A stretch of 64,000 bases of DNA, taken from Domibacillus indicus. GTDB lineage: Bacteria; Bacillota; Bacilli; Bacillales; Domibacillaceae. The position numbers and the translations under genes are program-made. Numbering within the stretch: the first letter of the stretch is position 1; each line of letters starts with the position of its first letter. The notes under the pieces were generated by a model. It was not told the DNA's origin, ran no database searches, and saw only the letters and a list, made by a program, of their open reading frames with translations. This document shows, one piece after another, positions 30,718 to 39,524 of this stretch. The stretch spans positions 589,854 through 653,853 of the forward strand of contig NZ_LAJB01000002.1 in the NCBI RefSeq assembly GCF_000970685.1. Reading direction: 5' to 3'.

Positions 30718-31553
30718 GTTTTCCCTCCAAGTTTATCCTGTACTATTTTCTCCATTCGGTCCGGATCAGGCAGGACGCCCGTCCATTTTTCAAACGCGAG
30801 CGCCCCCTGGTAAGCAAACATCCTTAATCCGTTTTGCACTCGTGCGCCGCGCAGTCCTGCTTCTTTCATAAGAGCTGTTTGAGCTGGATTATAGATAATA
30901 TCAGATAAAAAAGCATCCGGACGAATATTCGCAAGCCGGAGCGGCATTTTATCTACACCGGGAGACATTCCGATCGATGTCGTTTGAATAATAATATCGT
31001 AATCGCCCAGCTTTTCTTCCGCTTCAATAAGTGCCAGCAGCTCCGTTTCCACAGCATATGGACATCTTTCCTTCAGCTGTGACGCTTTTTCTGCCGTTCG
31101 ATTTGCAATATCTACCCGTTTTGCTCCCTGCTGTCCAAGCGTATAATAAATAGCGCGTGCTGCTCCGCCTGCCCCGATAATCAATATGTGTTTATCTAAC
31201 ACACTTTTTCCATATTCTTCATTCAATCCGCGAATAAATCCTTCTCCATCTGTATTATACCCGATGTATCGGTTATCGCTTCGAATGACTGTATTGACTG
31301 CTCCGATTGCCTGGGCAAGCGGATCTACTTCATCAAGCAGCGGCATAATCGCTGTTTTATGCGGTACAGTTACATTAAAGCCGGAAACACCGATGGCTTT
31401 CATCCCGGCAACCGCAGCTGCTAAATCTTCTCTTTTTATATGAAAGGGGTGATAATAAGCGTTTATTCCAAGCGTCTCAAACGCGTCATTATGCATAGCC
31501 GGCGACATTGAATGTCCAATCGGGTCGCCAATAACCCCATATAACTTTTTCAT
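30711..31553 (-). CDS. aroE: Shikimate dehydrogenase
   Basis: Reduces 3-dehydroshikimate with NADPH in aromatic amino-acid synthesis. 280 residues: GDPIGHSMSPAMHN, GFNVTVPHKTAIM with the catalytic lysine, GAGGAARAI dinucleotide motif, NRTAEKA, and FAYQGALAFEKWTG at the end. Located between yqeH and yhbY as in B. subtilis. Confidence 0.97.
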   Translation of the reverse strand: MKKLYGVIGDPIGHSMSPAMHNDAFETLGINAYYHPFHIKREDLAAAVAGMKAIGVSGFNVTVPHKTAIMPLLDEVDPLAQAIGAVNTVIRSDNRYIGYNTDGEGFIRGLNEEYGKSVLDKHILIIGAGGAARAIYYTLGQQGAKRVDIANRTAEKASQLKERCPYAVETELLALIEAEEKLGDYDIIIQTTSIGMSPGVDKMPLRLANIRPDAFLSDIIYNPAQTALMKEAGLRGARVQNGLRMFAYQGALAFEKWTGVLPDPDRMEKIVQDKLGGKTC

Positions 31554-31568
31554 CTGGCTGTCCCACCT

Positions 31569-32666
31569 TTAAATTAACGACTTGCGTAATGTGACAGCGG
31601 CCCCTTTTGGTACATAAGCCGCTACTTTGGCTCCTGGTTCGTTGACTGTAATCCACCCAAGCCCGGAGAAAACGATATCGGTTTTCGCTTCTTTAATTGT
31701 CCATTCCTGCCGAATCAGCTCGAGGGCCTTTCCTCCTTGCCCTGCCGGCTTCAGCAGCTCTCCCGCATGATTCTGATACAAGGCGTCAGCTTTTTCTAAT
31801 TTTGTCCGGTGAATCTCAATTTCATTGGACACATGGCAGATAAATGAACGGCGCCCTCCTGATAGGTAATCAAAGCGGGCCAATCCTCCAAAAAACAAAC
31901 TCTGTTCTTCATTTAACTGAAAAACCTTTGGTTTGATTTCTTTTTTCGGCAGCAGATATTTTAAGTTTTCCTTATCTACAAAATGAGCCATTTGATGATG
32001 GTTAATAATCCCCGGAGTGTCGACCAGAACACGGCCATCAGAAAGAGGGATTTCGATCATATCCAGTGTAGTGCCCGGAAAATGAGAAGTAGTGATAATG
32101 TCACCTTCTCCTGTAATCTCCTGTATAATGCGGTTGATAAATGTAGATTTCCCAACATTTGTACAGCCGACTACGTAAACATCTTTCCCGTTTCGGAAAT
32201 GCTCAATAGCTTCTGCTGCCGCACGAATTGCCTTGCCTTCTGAAGCGCTGGTCAGCAGTACATCAATTGGCTTTAAGCCAAGCTGGCTTGCCTCATGGCG
32301 CATCCAGTGAATCACTTTTTCTTTTTTCACCGATTTTGGAAGAAGATCAGATTTATTTCCAATCAGCAGCACGGGATTTTTCCCGGCAAAACGATGCAGG
32401 CCCGGCAGCCAGCTTCCATTAAAATCAAAAATATCTACGATTTTTACGATTAATGAATCGGTGTCACCGATGGTATTTAAAATTTTTAAAAAATCGTCAT
32501 CCGTCAATTCCACATCCTGCACTTCATTATAGTGCTTTAAACGAAAGCACCGCTTACAGACGATAGTTTCTTTTTCAAGAGCAGCGGACGGCGCGTAGCC
32601 AAGCGCATTTGGATCATCCGTTTGAATGGCTACACCGCACCCTTCACATGTAATTGTCTCACTCAT
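31569..32666 (-). CDS. yqeH: YqeH, circularly permuted ribosome-assembly GTPase
   Basis: 365-residue GTPase needed for 30S assembly. Zinc finger CEGCGVAIQ...CKRC near the start; permuted G motifs in the order NKSD (about 105), then GCTNVGKST, then DTPGI, and a C-terminal RNA-binding domain. Start 32666 overlaps the yqeG stop as ATGA and follows GGAGG; six upstream codons are rejected. Confidence 0.96.
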   Translation of the reverse strand: MSETITCEGCGVAIQTDDPNALGYAPSAALEKETIVCKRCFRLKHYNEVQDVELTDDDFLKILNTIGDTDSLIVKIVDIFDFNGSWLPGLHRFAGKNPVLLIGNKSDLLPKSVKKEKVIHWMRHEASQLGLKPIDVLLTSASEGKAIRAAAEAIEHFRNGKDVYVVGCTNVGKSTFINRIIQEITGEGDIITTSHFPGTTLDMIEIPLSDGRVLVDTPGIINHHQMAHFVDKENLKYLLPKKEIKPKVFQLNEEQSLFFGGLARFDYLSGGRRSFICHVSNEIEIHRTKLEKADALYQNHAGELLKPAGQGGKALELIRQEWTIKEAKTDIVFSGLGWITVNEPGAKVAAYVPKGAAVTLRKSLI

Positions 32667-33187
32667 TGATTCCGTTCCTCCCATTCAATCATCCCTTTCC
32701 GTTTGAAAAAAGACATTAGCCTTCGTTCAATCTTCCGGTTAATCCGCGTCCAAAACCCATCAGTTGCCGCGATTGGGATAACCAAAATTGTATAAATGCC
32801 GCTGCGGTTTCCTCCAAATACATCGGTCAGCAGCTGATCACCGATTACGACGGTTTCTTGCTTTTTCACATTCAACAGCTTGATTGCTTTTCTGAAAGCC
32901 CGGCCCATTGGTTTTCTTGCTTCAAATATAAACGGCAAATCAAGAGGTGTTGAAAACGAGCTGACCCGCTTTTGATTATTGTTCGATACAATCAGCACTT
33001 TAATCCCTGCATCGCGCATTTTTTGAAACCACTGTAAAAGCTCGGGCGTAGCATCCGGTCTGTCCCATGCTACGAGCGTATTATCAAGATCTGTTATGAT
33101 CGCTTTAATTCCTTTTTGTTTTAAACGTTCCGGTTCGATTTCCAGGACGCTTCTCACCTGCTCATTCGGCAAAAATAATTTCAGCAC
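32663..33187 (-). CDS. yqeG: YqeG, HAD-superfamily phosphatase
   Basis: 174-residue HAD hydrolase of the YqeG/GEP4 type with DLDNTLV (nucleophile Asp), IVSNNNQKR and VVIGDQLLTDVFGGN. The GTG at 33187 was chosen because AGGGGTG is 6 nt upstream and the N-terminus (LKLFLPNEQV) matches the family; 31 additional upstream codons would cross its promoter. First gene of the yqeG-yqeH-aroE-yhbY-nadD-yqeK-rsfS-yqeM operon. The substrate is not known in Bacillus. Confidence 0.93.
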   Translation of the reverse strand: MLKLFLPNEQVRSVLEIEPERLKQKGIKAIITDLDNTLVAWDRPDATPELLQWFQKMRDAGIKVLIVSNNNQKRVSSFSTPLDLPFIFEARKPMGRAFRKAIKLLNVKKQETVVIGDQLLTDVFGGNRSGIYTILVIPIAATDGFWTRINRKIERRLMSFFKRKGMIEWEERNQ

Positions 33188-33220
33188 AATGTACACCCCT
33201 ACTATTCGTTTGCTTCTCCT

Positions 33221-33249
33221 ATCATAGCCGATTTTTCCATATGTGACAA
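33221..33249 (-). promoter_or_regulatory. SigA promoter of the yqeG operon
   Basis: Minus strand TTGTCA (33249-33244), 17-nt spacer, TATGAT (33226-33221), 34 bp upstream of the chosen yqeG GTG. It is divergent from the sda promoter. Confidence 0.82.
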
Positions 33250-33299
33250 AGTAATAATAAGAACAAAAACTTTTCGACATTTTTTTCGCTTTCTCTCTC

Positions 33300-33398
33300 T
33301 GTGGATAACGTTATGCACAAATAAACACAGCTGTTTCAAGGGGTTTCGTTACTTATCCAAAAGCACCCCTAAAGTTATCCACCATCACCTGTGGAAAA
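33300..33398. promoter_or_regulatory. Cluster of five DnaA boxes upstream of sda
   Basis: Two perfect boxes, TGTGGATAA (33300-33308) and TTATGCACA (33311-33319), and three with one mismatch: TTATCCAAA (33353-33361), TTATCCACC (33375-33383) and TGTGGAAAA (33390-33398). DnaA regulates sda through boxes at this place in B. subtilis. Confidence 0.88.
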
Positions 33399-33406
33399 AA
33401 GAACAA

Positions 33407-33435
33407 TTGTTCTAAACTGGTTTTTTTGTTAAAAT
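33407..33435 (+). promoter_or_regulatory. Promoter of sda, overlapped by a LexA-like palindrome
   Basis: TTGTTC (33407-33412), 17-nt spacer, TAAAAT (33430-33435). The -35 lies in the perfect palindrome GAACAATTGTTC (33401-33412), which has the GAAC-N4-GTTC core of Firmicute LexA sites but lacks the flanking C and G. Confidence 0.7.
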
Positions 33436-33472
33436 TTAAGAAAACATATTACTTATATGGAGATGATAGATT

Positions 33473-33616
33473 ATGCATTCTTTATCGGATAATTTACTTC
33501 TTTCTTCTTATACAAAAGCAGCAAAGCTGAAACTCAATGACGAGTTTCTTGCACTCATGGAAAAAGAAATGAAGCGGCGGGCCATCCAGTCACAAAAAAT
33601 GAATAAAAAGGAATAG
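33473..33616 (+). CDS. sda: Sda, sporulation checkpoint inhibitor
   Basis: 47-residue helical hairpin protein that binds the histidine kinase KinA and blocks the sporulation phosphorelay when replication is disturbed. The sequence starts [16 protein letters not shown] and continues [18 protein letters not shown], matching the Sda pattern LSDxLLxxSYxKAxxLxL with the antiparallel helices. GGAGATGA lies upstream. Divergent from yqeG and downstream of DnaA boxes, the arrangement known in B. subtilis; it is followed 44 bp later by sigK. Confidence 0.92.
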   Translation: MHSLSDNLLLSSYTKAAKLKLNDEFLALMEKEMKRRAIQSQKMNKKE

Positions 33617-33660
33617 CCCTGTTTCCCTCTGAATATGTTCATATTAAAGGAGGGATTCTA

Positions 33661-34419
33661 ATGATTGACTTAGCAGCCGCTCTCTCTTTTTTACTAAAGG
33701 AAGCGGTTTTTTTCGTTTCTTATGTGAAGCATAATGCCTTCCCCCAGCCTTTAAGCCCGGAAGATGAAAAGAAATACCTGGCACTCCATGAAAAAGGCGA
33801 CCGTCATGCCCGAGCAAAACTGATAGAGCACAATCTTCGCCTTGTCGCTCACATTGTGAAGAAATTCGAAAAAACCCACCACGATACAGAAGATCTTATT
33901 TCCATTGGAACAATAGGACTCATTAAAGGAATTGAAAGTTATTCCGGAAAAAAAGGTACAAAACTTGCGACTTATGCAGCCCGCTGCATCGAAAACGAAA
34001 TTCTAATGCACTTTCGCTCCTTAAAGAAAACCAAAAAAGATGTGTCCTTATATGACCCGGTCGGCCGCGACAAGGAAGGCAATGAAATCAGCCTTCTTGA
34101 TTTATTAAAAACCGAGGATGAAGACGTTGCCGCACGCTTATCTCTTCAAATGGACATTGACCAAATGAAAAAATGCTTATCAGTGCTTGATGACCGGGAG
34201 CTTTCTGTTATTGCGGCCCGATACGGCCTGGTGAATGACCAGGATAAGACACAGCGGGAGATCGCGGCCGGAATGAATATTTCAAGAAGCTACGTCTCCC
34301 GCATTGAAAAAAGAGCCCTGGCGAAAATGATGCAGGAATTTAAACGGATTCAAGCGAAACAAAAAAGGGCTCCAAAAGATCTGGAGCACCCTTCAAATCA
34401 CTTTTCCTCAATCGATTGA
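33661..34419 (+). CDS. sigK: Pro-sigma-K, late mother-cell sigma factor
   Basis: 252-residue intact pro-sigma-K. The hydrophobic pro-sequence (1-20, ending FFVS) precedes [10 protein letters not shown], where SpoIVFB cleaves the B. subtilis protein. Region 2 has [31 protein letters not shown] and [16 protein letters not shown]; region 4 has [20 protein letters not shown]. No skin-type element interrupts it. AGGAGGG lies 7 nt upstream. The 3' end carries a hairpin that works as a terminator for the opposite strand. Confidence 0.96.
   Translation: MIDLAAALSFLLKEAVFFVSYVKHNAFPQPLSPEDEKKYLALHEKGDRHARAKLIEHNLRLVAHIVKKFEKTHHDTEDLISIGTIGLIKGIESYSGKKGTKLATYAARCIENEILMHFRSLKKTKKDVSLYDPVGRDKEGNEISLLDLLKTEDEDVAARLSLQMDIDQMKKCLSVLDDRELSVIAARYGLVNDQDKTQREIAAGMNISRSYVSRIEKRALAKMMQEFKRIQAKQKRAPKDLEHPSNHFSSID
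34361..34391 (-). terminator. Minus-strand terminator inside the sigK 3' end
   Basis: On the minus strand GGGTGCTCC, 8-nt loop, GGAGCCC is followed by TTTTTTG. It lies in sigK codons near residues 234-244 and would end transcription coming from mtnN or the small gene at 34408-34479. Confidence 0.65.
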
Positions 34420-34479
34420 AACCGAGATCATAACACCCATTACCGTTGCCAAAAGTAACCCCATAATCATCATAATCAT
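34408..34479 (-). CDS. Putative 23-residue hydrophobic peptide, antisense to sigK end
   Basis: A 23-codon frame reads [20 protein letters not shown] and ends SID, a single membrane helix with four N-terminal methionines. AAGGAGAG lies 9 nt before the ATG, and a minus-strand terminator sits 17 bp past the stop. It overlaps the last 12 nt of sigK and starts 73 bp after the mtnN stop, so it may be cotranscribed with mtnN. I recognise no family. Ribosome site, terminator and hydrophobicity support a real gene, but the shortness leaves doubt. Confidence 0.45.
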   Translation of the reverse strand: MIMMIMGLLLATVMGVMISVSID

Positions 34480-34552
34480 TCGTGACAACTCTCCTTTTTA
34501 TCCACTTATTCGTTGTTTCTACTTTACCACAAAATATACCTTTTGTGACCTG

Positions 34553-35257
34553 TTATTGCTTCATTTGAAGCTGTTCAACGATTTTCATTACCAGGCTGGC
34601 TGAATGAAGACCGGCTTTCGGCAGAAATTGTTCAAATGAAATGTTTGACTCCTTGCCGGCAATATCGGAAAGCGCCCGAATAATAACAAATGGCACAGTG
34701 AATTGATAAGCTACCTGGGCAATGGCGGCAGCTTCCATTTCAACGGCTTGAAGGCCGGGGAACTTCTCTGCAATGGCCTGTACACGCGCCGGGTCATTCA
34801 TAAAGGAATCCCCTGTTGCAATAAGGCCTTTTACCGTTTTTACTTCTGAGTCTCCTTCTGATGCCTTATAAGCAATATCAACCAGCTTTTCATCTGCTTG
34901 AAAAGCTGCAGGCAGCTGCGGCACCTGGCCATATTCATAACCGAAGGCAGTTACATCCACGTCATGATGCCGCACTTCCGTTGAAACAACTACATCGCCT
35001 ACCTGCAAATCCGGTGACAGCCCGCCTGCCGAACCTGTATTGATAATGACATCTGGCTTAAACTCATGAATAAGCACTGCAGTCGTCATCGCCGCATTGA
35101 CCTTGCCGATACCCGAACGCAGCAATACGGTATCAGCACCATGAAGCCGGCCTATTGTAAATTCACTGCCTGCTATCGTCTTGACCTTCCTGTTTTCCAT
35201 TTCATTGCGTAAAATTGTAACTTCTTCTTCCATTGCACCAATAATAGCTGCTTTCAT
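34553..35257 (-). CDS. mtnN: MTA/SAH nucleosidase
   Basis: Hydrolyses methylthioadenosine and S-adenosylhomocysteine, releasing adenine, in methionine salvage and recycling. 234 residues: [55 protein letters not shown] (catalytic Glu) and the catalytic aspartate in RALSDIAG. Start 35257 follows AGGAGTG. It stands alone here rather than with mccA/mccB as in B. subtilis. Confidence 0.97.
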   Translation of the reverse strand: MKAAIIGAMEEEVTILRNEMENRKVKTIAGSEFTIGRLHGADTVLLRSGIGKVNAAMTTAVLIHEFKPDVIINTGSAGGLSPDLQVGDVVVSTEVRHHDVDVTAFGYEYGQVPQLPAAFQADEKLVDIAYKASEGDSEVKTVKGLIATGDSFMNDPARVQAIAEKFPGLQAVEMEAAAIAQVAYQFTVPFVIIRALSDIAGKESNISFEQFLPKAGLHSASLVMKIVEQLQMKQ

Positions 35258-35284
35258 CTGTGACACTCCTTTTATTGAGTCCGC

Positions 35285-35313
35285 AAAAAAAACCCGCCGT
35301 CAAAGCGGGTTTT
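35285..35313. terminator. Terminator after the yrrS-like gene
   Basis: Hairpin AAACCCGC, 7-nt loop, GCGGGTTTT; on the minus strand it is followed by eight T residues. It overlaps the yrrS-like stop codon and separates it from mtnN. Confidence 0.88.
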
Positions 35314-35971
35314 AGCGGCCTTTGTCATTTTCTTCGAGCTTCTGGACTTTCGTCGGCTTCCAGCCTTCACCGTCTACCCACTCAATGTGTACGCGGTACG
35401 CTTCATCCTGGTTTGATTTTGGCGATACGGTTCCGATAGCTGCTTGAGGGCCATCTCCGCTAATATACCAAACCGTCATGTCGCTTAGTGGAATACCTGT
35501 TGCATAAGCCAGCGCCTGCTCTTTTTCCTGCCAGTCAGTGGAATCTGTTTCAAAAGAAGACGTATGCTCTCCCGTTTGAGATGTGCCTACACCCTCCCAA
35601 TTCGGATTCACAATATCCTCTTCAACATTTGGGTCGGTTCCTTCCGAAACAATGACTTCTTCATCTGCTGGTTCCTCTTCTGTTTGCTCTTCTTCAGCCG
35701 GCTCCTCTGTCTCAGCCGGTTCGCTTTCGTCTTCCGTTCCTGTTTCTTCAGATTGAGCTGGCTCCTCTTCTGTTTCCTCATCCGAAACAGCAGCTGTCTG
35801 ATCCTGCTTTGTTTCTTCCGGTGCTGCCGGCTCTTCATCATTATTTCCACCTGCAAAAATGGTAAATCCGACAATAATTATAAGCAGCACGACAACCGCG
35901 ATGGCTGTATTTAAAATGCGGTTTGTTTTTCTCCGCTTGGTTTTGCGCTCGGCACGCGACGATTGTTCCAT
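35312..35971 (-). CDS. yrrS: YrrS-like membrane protein (DUF1510)
   Basis: 219 residues: basic N-terminus (AERKTKRRKTNR), one transmembrane helix (about 21-42), a Glu/Pro/Thr-rich low-complexity linker (about 46-130), and a C-terminal domain with GIPLSDMTVWYISGDGPQ and AYRVHIEWVDGEGWKP typical of DUF1510. Start 35971 follows GGAGGAG. In B. subtilis yrrS is in an operon with the penicillin-binding protein gene pbpI and affects sporulation; that partner is absent here. Confidence 0.85.
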   Translation of the reverse strand: MEQSSRAERKTKRRKTNRILNTAIAVVVLLIIIVGFTIFAGGNNDEEPAAPEETKQDQTAAVSDEETEEEPAQSEETGTEDESEPAETEEPAEEEQTEEEPADEEVIVSEGTDPNVEEDIVNPNWEGVGTSQTGEHTSSFETDSTDWQEKEQALAYATGIPLSDMTVWYISGDGPQAAIGTVSPKSNQDEAYRVHIEWVDGEGWKPTKVQKLEENDKGR

Positions 35972-36037
35972 TTGCTTCTCCTCCTCATTACGTTTCCATT
36001 TTAACATGTTCTGTTTGCTTGATAAAAGTTTTTCATT

Positions 36038-36074
36038 AAAAAAGCGCAAAAGGCCTAAGCCTTCTACGCTTTGC
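36038..36074 (-). terminator. Terminator after greA
   Basis: Minus-strand hairpin AAGCG(tag)AAGGC-tta-GGCCTT(tt)GCGCTT followed by TTTTAATG. It has an internal loop but a long stem. Confidence 0.75.
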
Positions 36075-36076
36075 AA

Positions 36077-36553
36077 TTAACTGATTGAAACAATTTTTAC
36101 ATTCATTTCGCCGGCCGGTGTTTGAACAATTACTTTATCGCCAACACGTCTGCCAATCATGCTTTTCGCAATAGGCGAATCATTTGAAATTTTCCCTTCA
36201 AATGGATCCGCTTCCGCGCTGCCCACAATTGTATAGCTTTCTTCTTCGCCATCTGGAAGTTCAACGAACGTCACTGTTTTTCCAAGTGATACTTCATCCG
36301 CATTCATCTCGCTTGCTTCAATAATCTTTGCATTACGGATCATCGTTTCAATTGTACCAATCCGGCCTTCCACAAACGCCTGCTCTTCTTTTGCTGAGTC
36401 ATATTCAGAGTTCTCTGACAGGTCGCCGAAGCTGCGGGCAATTTTAATGCGTTCCACAACTTCTTTCCGTTTTACAGATTTCAAATACTCCAGTTCCTGC
36501 TCCAGTTTTTCTTTGCCTTCCCGTGTCATCGGGTATACTTTTTCGTTCGACAA
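36077..36553 (-). CDS. greA: Transcription elongation factor GreA
   Basis: Rescues backtracked RNA polymerase by stimulating transcript cleavage. 158 residues: N-terminal coiled coil with [18 protein letters not shown] and the tip acidic residues in [18 protein letters not shown], and C-terminal FKBP-like domain with [18 protein letters not shown]. The leader contains a GC-rich hairpin (36600-36635). Downstream of udk, as in B. subtilis. Confidence 0.97.
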   Translation of the reverse strand: MSNEKVYPMTREGKEKLEQELEYLKSVKRKEVVERIKIARSFGDLSENSEYDSAKEEQAFVEGRIGTIETMIRNAKIIEASEMNADEVSLGKTVTFVELPDGEEESYTIVGSAEADPFEGKISNDSPIAKSMIGRRVGDKVIVQTPAGEMNVKIVSIS

Positions 36554-36599
36554 CTTCTTCCACTCCTTTAATGTTCACCCAAAAAGCACTTAAATATGA

Positions 36600-36635
36600 G
36601 CGCGCCCCTTCCAATTTAGAAGGCGCGCGTTTTTC
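36600..36635. terminator. GC-rich hairpin between udk and greA
   Basis: GCGCGCCTTC, 7-nt loop, GAAGGGGCGCGC in minus orientation. The T run (TTTTT) is on the plus-strand side, whereas the minus side has TCATATTT, so it is a poor terminator for udk. It may attenuate greA. A TACAAT at 36644-36639 (minus) could be a greA -10 box upstream of it. Confidence 0.55.
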
Positions 36636-36664
36636 CCATTGTATGCCTGTTTCATAAAAACATA

Positions 36665-37300
36665 CTATAAAATGTCTTTTTGTTCAAGAATTGTTTGTAT
36701 TTTTGCAATTAATAAATCGATGGCGACTTTGTTTTCGCCGCCAATTGGAATAATGACATCTGCATATCTCTTTGTCGGTTCAATAAACTGATTATGCATT
36801 GGACGGACCACTTCTGTATATTGGTCAATAACTGAATCAAGCGACCGGCCGCGTTCTTTAATATCGCGTGTTAAACGGCGGATAAAACGCAAATCGGCAT
36901 CAGTATCCACAAACAGCTTGATGTCCATCAATTCCCGGAGCCGTTCATCTTCGAGTACTAAAATACCTTCTAAAATAATGACGTCCTTCGGCTCAAGCGG
37001 AATGGTTTCCGATGAACGAGTATGCTTCGCGTAGTCATATACCGGTTTTTCAACGGAACGGCCCTTCATCAAGTCCTTCATCTGCTCAATCAGGAGATCA
37101 TTATCAAAAGCAAGCGGATGATCATAATTTTGATTCAGCCGTTCTTCAAATGTAAGATGTGATTGATTTTTATAATAATAATCCTGCTCAATCATCATGA
37201 TTGAGCCGCCTTGAAAGAAATCGTGAATTGCACGGGCAACGCTTGTTTTTCCAGAACCCGAGCCGCCCGCGACACCGATTACAATCGGCTTTTTGCTCAT
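36665..37300 (-). CDS. udk: Uridine kinase
   Basis: Phosphorylates uridine and cytidine to the monophosphates. 211 residues: Walker [14 protein letters not shown] (9-21), [24 protein letters not shown] and [21 protein letters not shown]. Start 37300 (MSKKPIVIG) matches the family; an upstream GTG three codons away is less likely. It begins 6 nt beyond the trhP2 stop region, so it is cotranscribed with the tRNA hydroxylation genes. Confidence 0.96.
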   Translation of the reverse strand: MSKKPIVIGVAGGSGSGKTSVARAIHDFFQGGSIMMIEQDYYYKNQSHLTFEERLNQNYDHPLAFDNDLLIEQMKDLMKGRSVEKPVYDYAKHTRSSETIPLEPKDVIILEGILVLEDERLRELMDIKLFVDTDADLRFIRRLTRDIKERGRSLDSVIDQYTEVVRPMHNQFIEPTKRYADVIIPIGGENKVAIDLLIAKIQTILEQKDIL

Positions 37301-37305
37301 GCCTG

Positions 37306-38577
37306 TCACAGCCCTTTCCGCATCATATCATCTTTTGAAACAGGACGGTCCACTTTAAAGCGGACAATTTGCAGCGGGTGGCGGGCTGCATCCAGTTCAT
37401 TTCCATCCTCATCCACTACCGTACCTACAACCTGGGTAAATGTGTCCATATTCGGCCCGAAAAACTCCACTTTATCACCCGGGCGGAAAAAGTTCCGCTG
37501 CTGCAGTGTGACCATTTGTGTATCCTCCTCATAATCCACCACTAACCCTGCAAAGTCATGGGAGGCCTTTTTGCCGTGAACGCCAAAAAGCTGTTCATCC
37601 GCACCAGGTGTTCCGGCGAAAAATGCCGGCGCCGCCGGGCGATTCGCACACTTTTCCAATTCCTCCAGCCACTCATCTTTAATAGTGAAGTTTTCCGGAT
37701 CTGCGCAATAAGCATCAATTACTTTCCGGTACACGCTCACAACAGTTGCCACATAATGAATGGATTTCATACGGCCTTCAATTTTCAAACTGTCAATACC
37801 AAGTTCAATCAGTCCCGGGATGGATTGCAGAAGGCGCAAATCTTTCGGACTCATGGCGAACGGCGAGTCACTTTCTTTTGTAATAGGCGACTCAACGCCA
37901 TCTTCCAATTCAACTAGATTGTAATCCCAGCGGCAGGACTGGCAGCAGCCGCCGCGGTTTGAATCCCTAGCTGTCATGTGGTTGCTCAGTACGCAGCGTC
38001 CTGAATAAGCAATACACATCGCGCCGTGAATAAACGTTTCGATTTCAATATCCACTTTCTCTTTCATAAGGCGCATTTCTTCTCCGGTTGTCTCGCGGGC
38101 AAGCACAACGCGGTCCAGCCCTTCTTCTTTCCAGTACTTAACCGCTCGCCAGTTTGAAAGAGACTGCTGTGTGCTCAAGTGAACTTCGACGTGCGGAGCT
38201 ACACGGCGGCAAGTTTCAATAATCAGCGGATCTGCCACAATGATTCCTGTGACACCGGCTTCTCCAACTCCGCGGAGATAGTCTTCCAGGCCATCTATAT
38301 TTTCGTTATGAGCAAAAATATTGGTTGTGACATATACTTTGGCGCCGTATTTTTTGGCGAACTCGACTCCTTCCTTCATTTCTTCGAATGTAAAATTCCC
38401 CGCATTTGAGCGAAGACCGTATTCTTGCCCGCCGATGTATACAGCGTCCGCTCCGTAACGGACAGCGATTTTTAACTTTTCAAGTGTGCCAGCTGGCGCT
38501 AACAGCTCTGGCTTTTTCACAATAACCCGTTTGCCGTCAACGATTTCCGAAATGGCATCGTTTTTCAATCCGTTCAT
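37306..38577 (-). CDS. trhP2: TrhP2-type U32 peptidase-like protein, tRNA U34 hydroxylation
   Basis: 423-residue protein of the U32 family (YrrO). In B. subtilis YrrN and YrrO form 5-hydroxyuridine at tRNA position 34 with prephenate-dependent chemistry. Motifs: [30 protein letters not shown], shown here by [42 protein letters not shown] (cluster cysteines) and LKIEGRMKS. Ends in a small beta-barrel domain (VEFFGPN). The paired gene trhP1 lies 17 bp upstream. Confidence 0.93.
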   Translation of the reverse strand: MNGLKNDAISEIVDGKRVIVKKPELLAPAGTLEKLKIAVRYGADAVYIGGQEYGLRSNAGNFTFEEMKEGVEFAKKYGAKVYVTTNIFAHNENIDGLEDYLRGVGEAGVTGIIVADPLIIETCRRVAPHVEVHLSTQQSLSNWRAVKYWKEEGLDRVVLARETTGEEMRLMKEKVDIEIETFIHGAMCIAYSGRCVLSNHMTARDSNRGGCCQSCRWDYNLVELEDGVESPITKESDSPFAMSPKDLRLLQSIPGLIELGIDSLKIEGRMKSIHYVATVVSVYRKVIDAYCADPENFTIKDEWLEELEKCANRPAAPAFFAGTPGADEQLFGVHGKKASHDFAGLVVDYEEDTQMVTLQQRNFFRPGDKVEFFGPNMDTFTQVVGTVVDEDGNELDAARHPLQIVRFKVDRPVSKDDMMRKGL

Positions 38578-38594
38578 CTTTCTTTCCTCCTCTA

Positions 38595-39524
38595 TTAATA
38601 AACCGTCTCTTTAAAGAAAAAGCCAGAATCAAGCGGACGGTGATCTTGCTGCAGCGATTCTGCTGCTTCAAAAAGGCTGTCCTTTTCCTCATCGTACCGG
38701 CTTGGATCATCGACGCATAAGTCAATCGCTTTGCGGTACAGCTTTGTTGCTTCAAGACGGTATTCTTCTGTTTGAAGGACGCCGTCGATTTTAAATGAGT
38801 CAATCCGCGCATCGATTAGGTCCTGCAGTTCATCAATAATACACATATCATTCGGGCTCATAATATGTGTGCCGTTTGCATCTTCATAGATTGGGTATTT
38901 ATTTCCTCTTTCTTCATCATGAAGAAGCATATTTTTGGCACCCTGGCGCTTTTCGACTTCCATATTCTGGCCCATATATTCGAAATAATGGCCCAGAAGA
39001 GGACGCTTTGACTGAAACATGCAAGTCATTCCATGAACCTGCACTTCTATCTGGACATTCGCATTTTCTTTTGTTTCAATGACAGCATCCATGCTAAGCT
39101 CACGGGCCAAAATCGCCCGAACAGCTCCCCGTTTGCCCCAGTAGTTTGCTGTGTAATAATTTGTTGCGGTTGTTTCCGGATTCCAGTGAAGCGGAAAGCC
39201 AGGTGCTGCTTCCCTGACCGCCATAATGACTGCAGGATCTCCAAAAACAATCGCATCAGCATTTGCTTCTTTCACAAAAGCAATATAATCGTCTAATTCG
39301 TTTGCAATATTATTATGAAAGATGGCATTCACTGCAACATACACTTTTTTGCCATGTTCATGAGCAAGACGAACGGCTTCTTTTATTTGCTCGCGGCTGA
39401 ACTCCCCGGCAAGACGCAGGCCGTAACGCTGCTCTCCAATAAGGAAAGCATCTGCGCCTGCCACTATTTGTTTTTGTATTTCAGTAACACTCCCGGGTGT
39501 TACAAGTAATTCAGGTTTTTTCAC
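38595..39524 (-). CDS. trhP1: TrhP1-type U32 peptidase-like protein
   Basis: 309-residue shorter member of the U32 pair (YrrN). It has KPELLVTPGSVTEIQKQI, AGADAFLIGEQRYGLR and QVHGMTCMFQSKRPLLGHYF; it keeps the HG-M-C core but lacks the NRGGCCQSC cluster of its partner. Acts with TrhP2 in 5-hydroxyuridine-34 formation (known from B. subtilis). The start overlaps trmR by 4 nt. Confidence 0.92.
   Translation of the reverse strand: MKKPELLVTPGSVTEIQKQIVAGADAFLIGEQRYGLRLAGEFSREQIKEAVRLAHEHGKKVYVAVNAIFHNNIANELDDYIAFVKEANADAIVFGDPAVIMAVREAAPGFPLHWNPETTATNYYTANYWGKRGAVRAILARELSMDAVIETKENANVQIEVQVHGMTCMFQSKRPLLGHYFEYMGQNMEVEKRQGAKNMLLHDEERGNKYPIYEDANGTHIMSPNDMCIIDELQDLIDARIDSFKIDGVLQTEEYRLEATKLYRKAIDLCVDDPSRYDEEKDSLFEAAESLQQDHRPLDSGFFFKETVY

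Noticed and set aside
33617-33660. Sigma-E promoter for sigK in the 44-bp gap after sda
   Set aside because: CATATTAA is present, but no -35 element occurs at sigma-E spacing; too weak to list as a feature.
35580-35840. Low-complexity CTTCTTC/TCCTC-rich region
   Set aside because: It encodes the Glu/Pro/Thr-rich linker of the yrrS-like protein, not a DNA repeat element.
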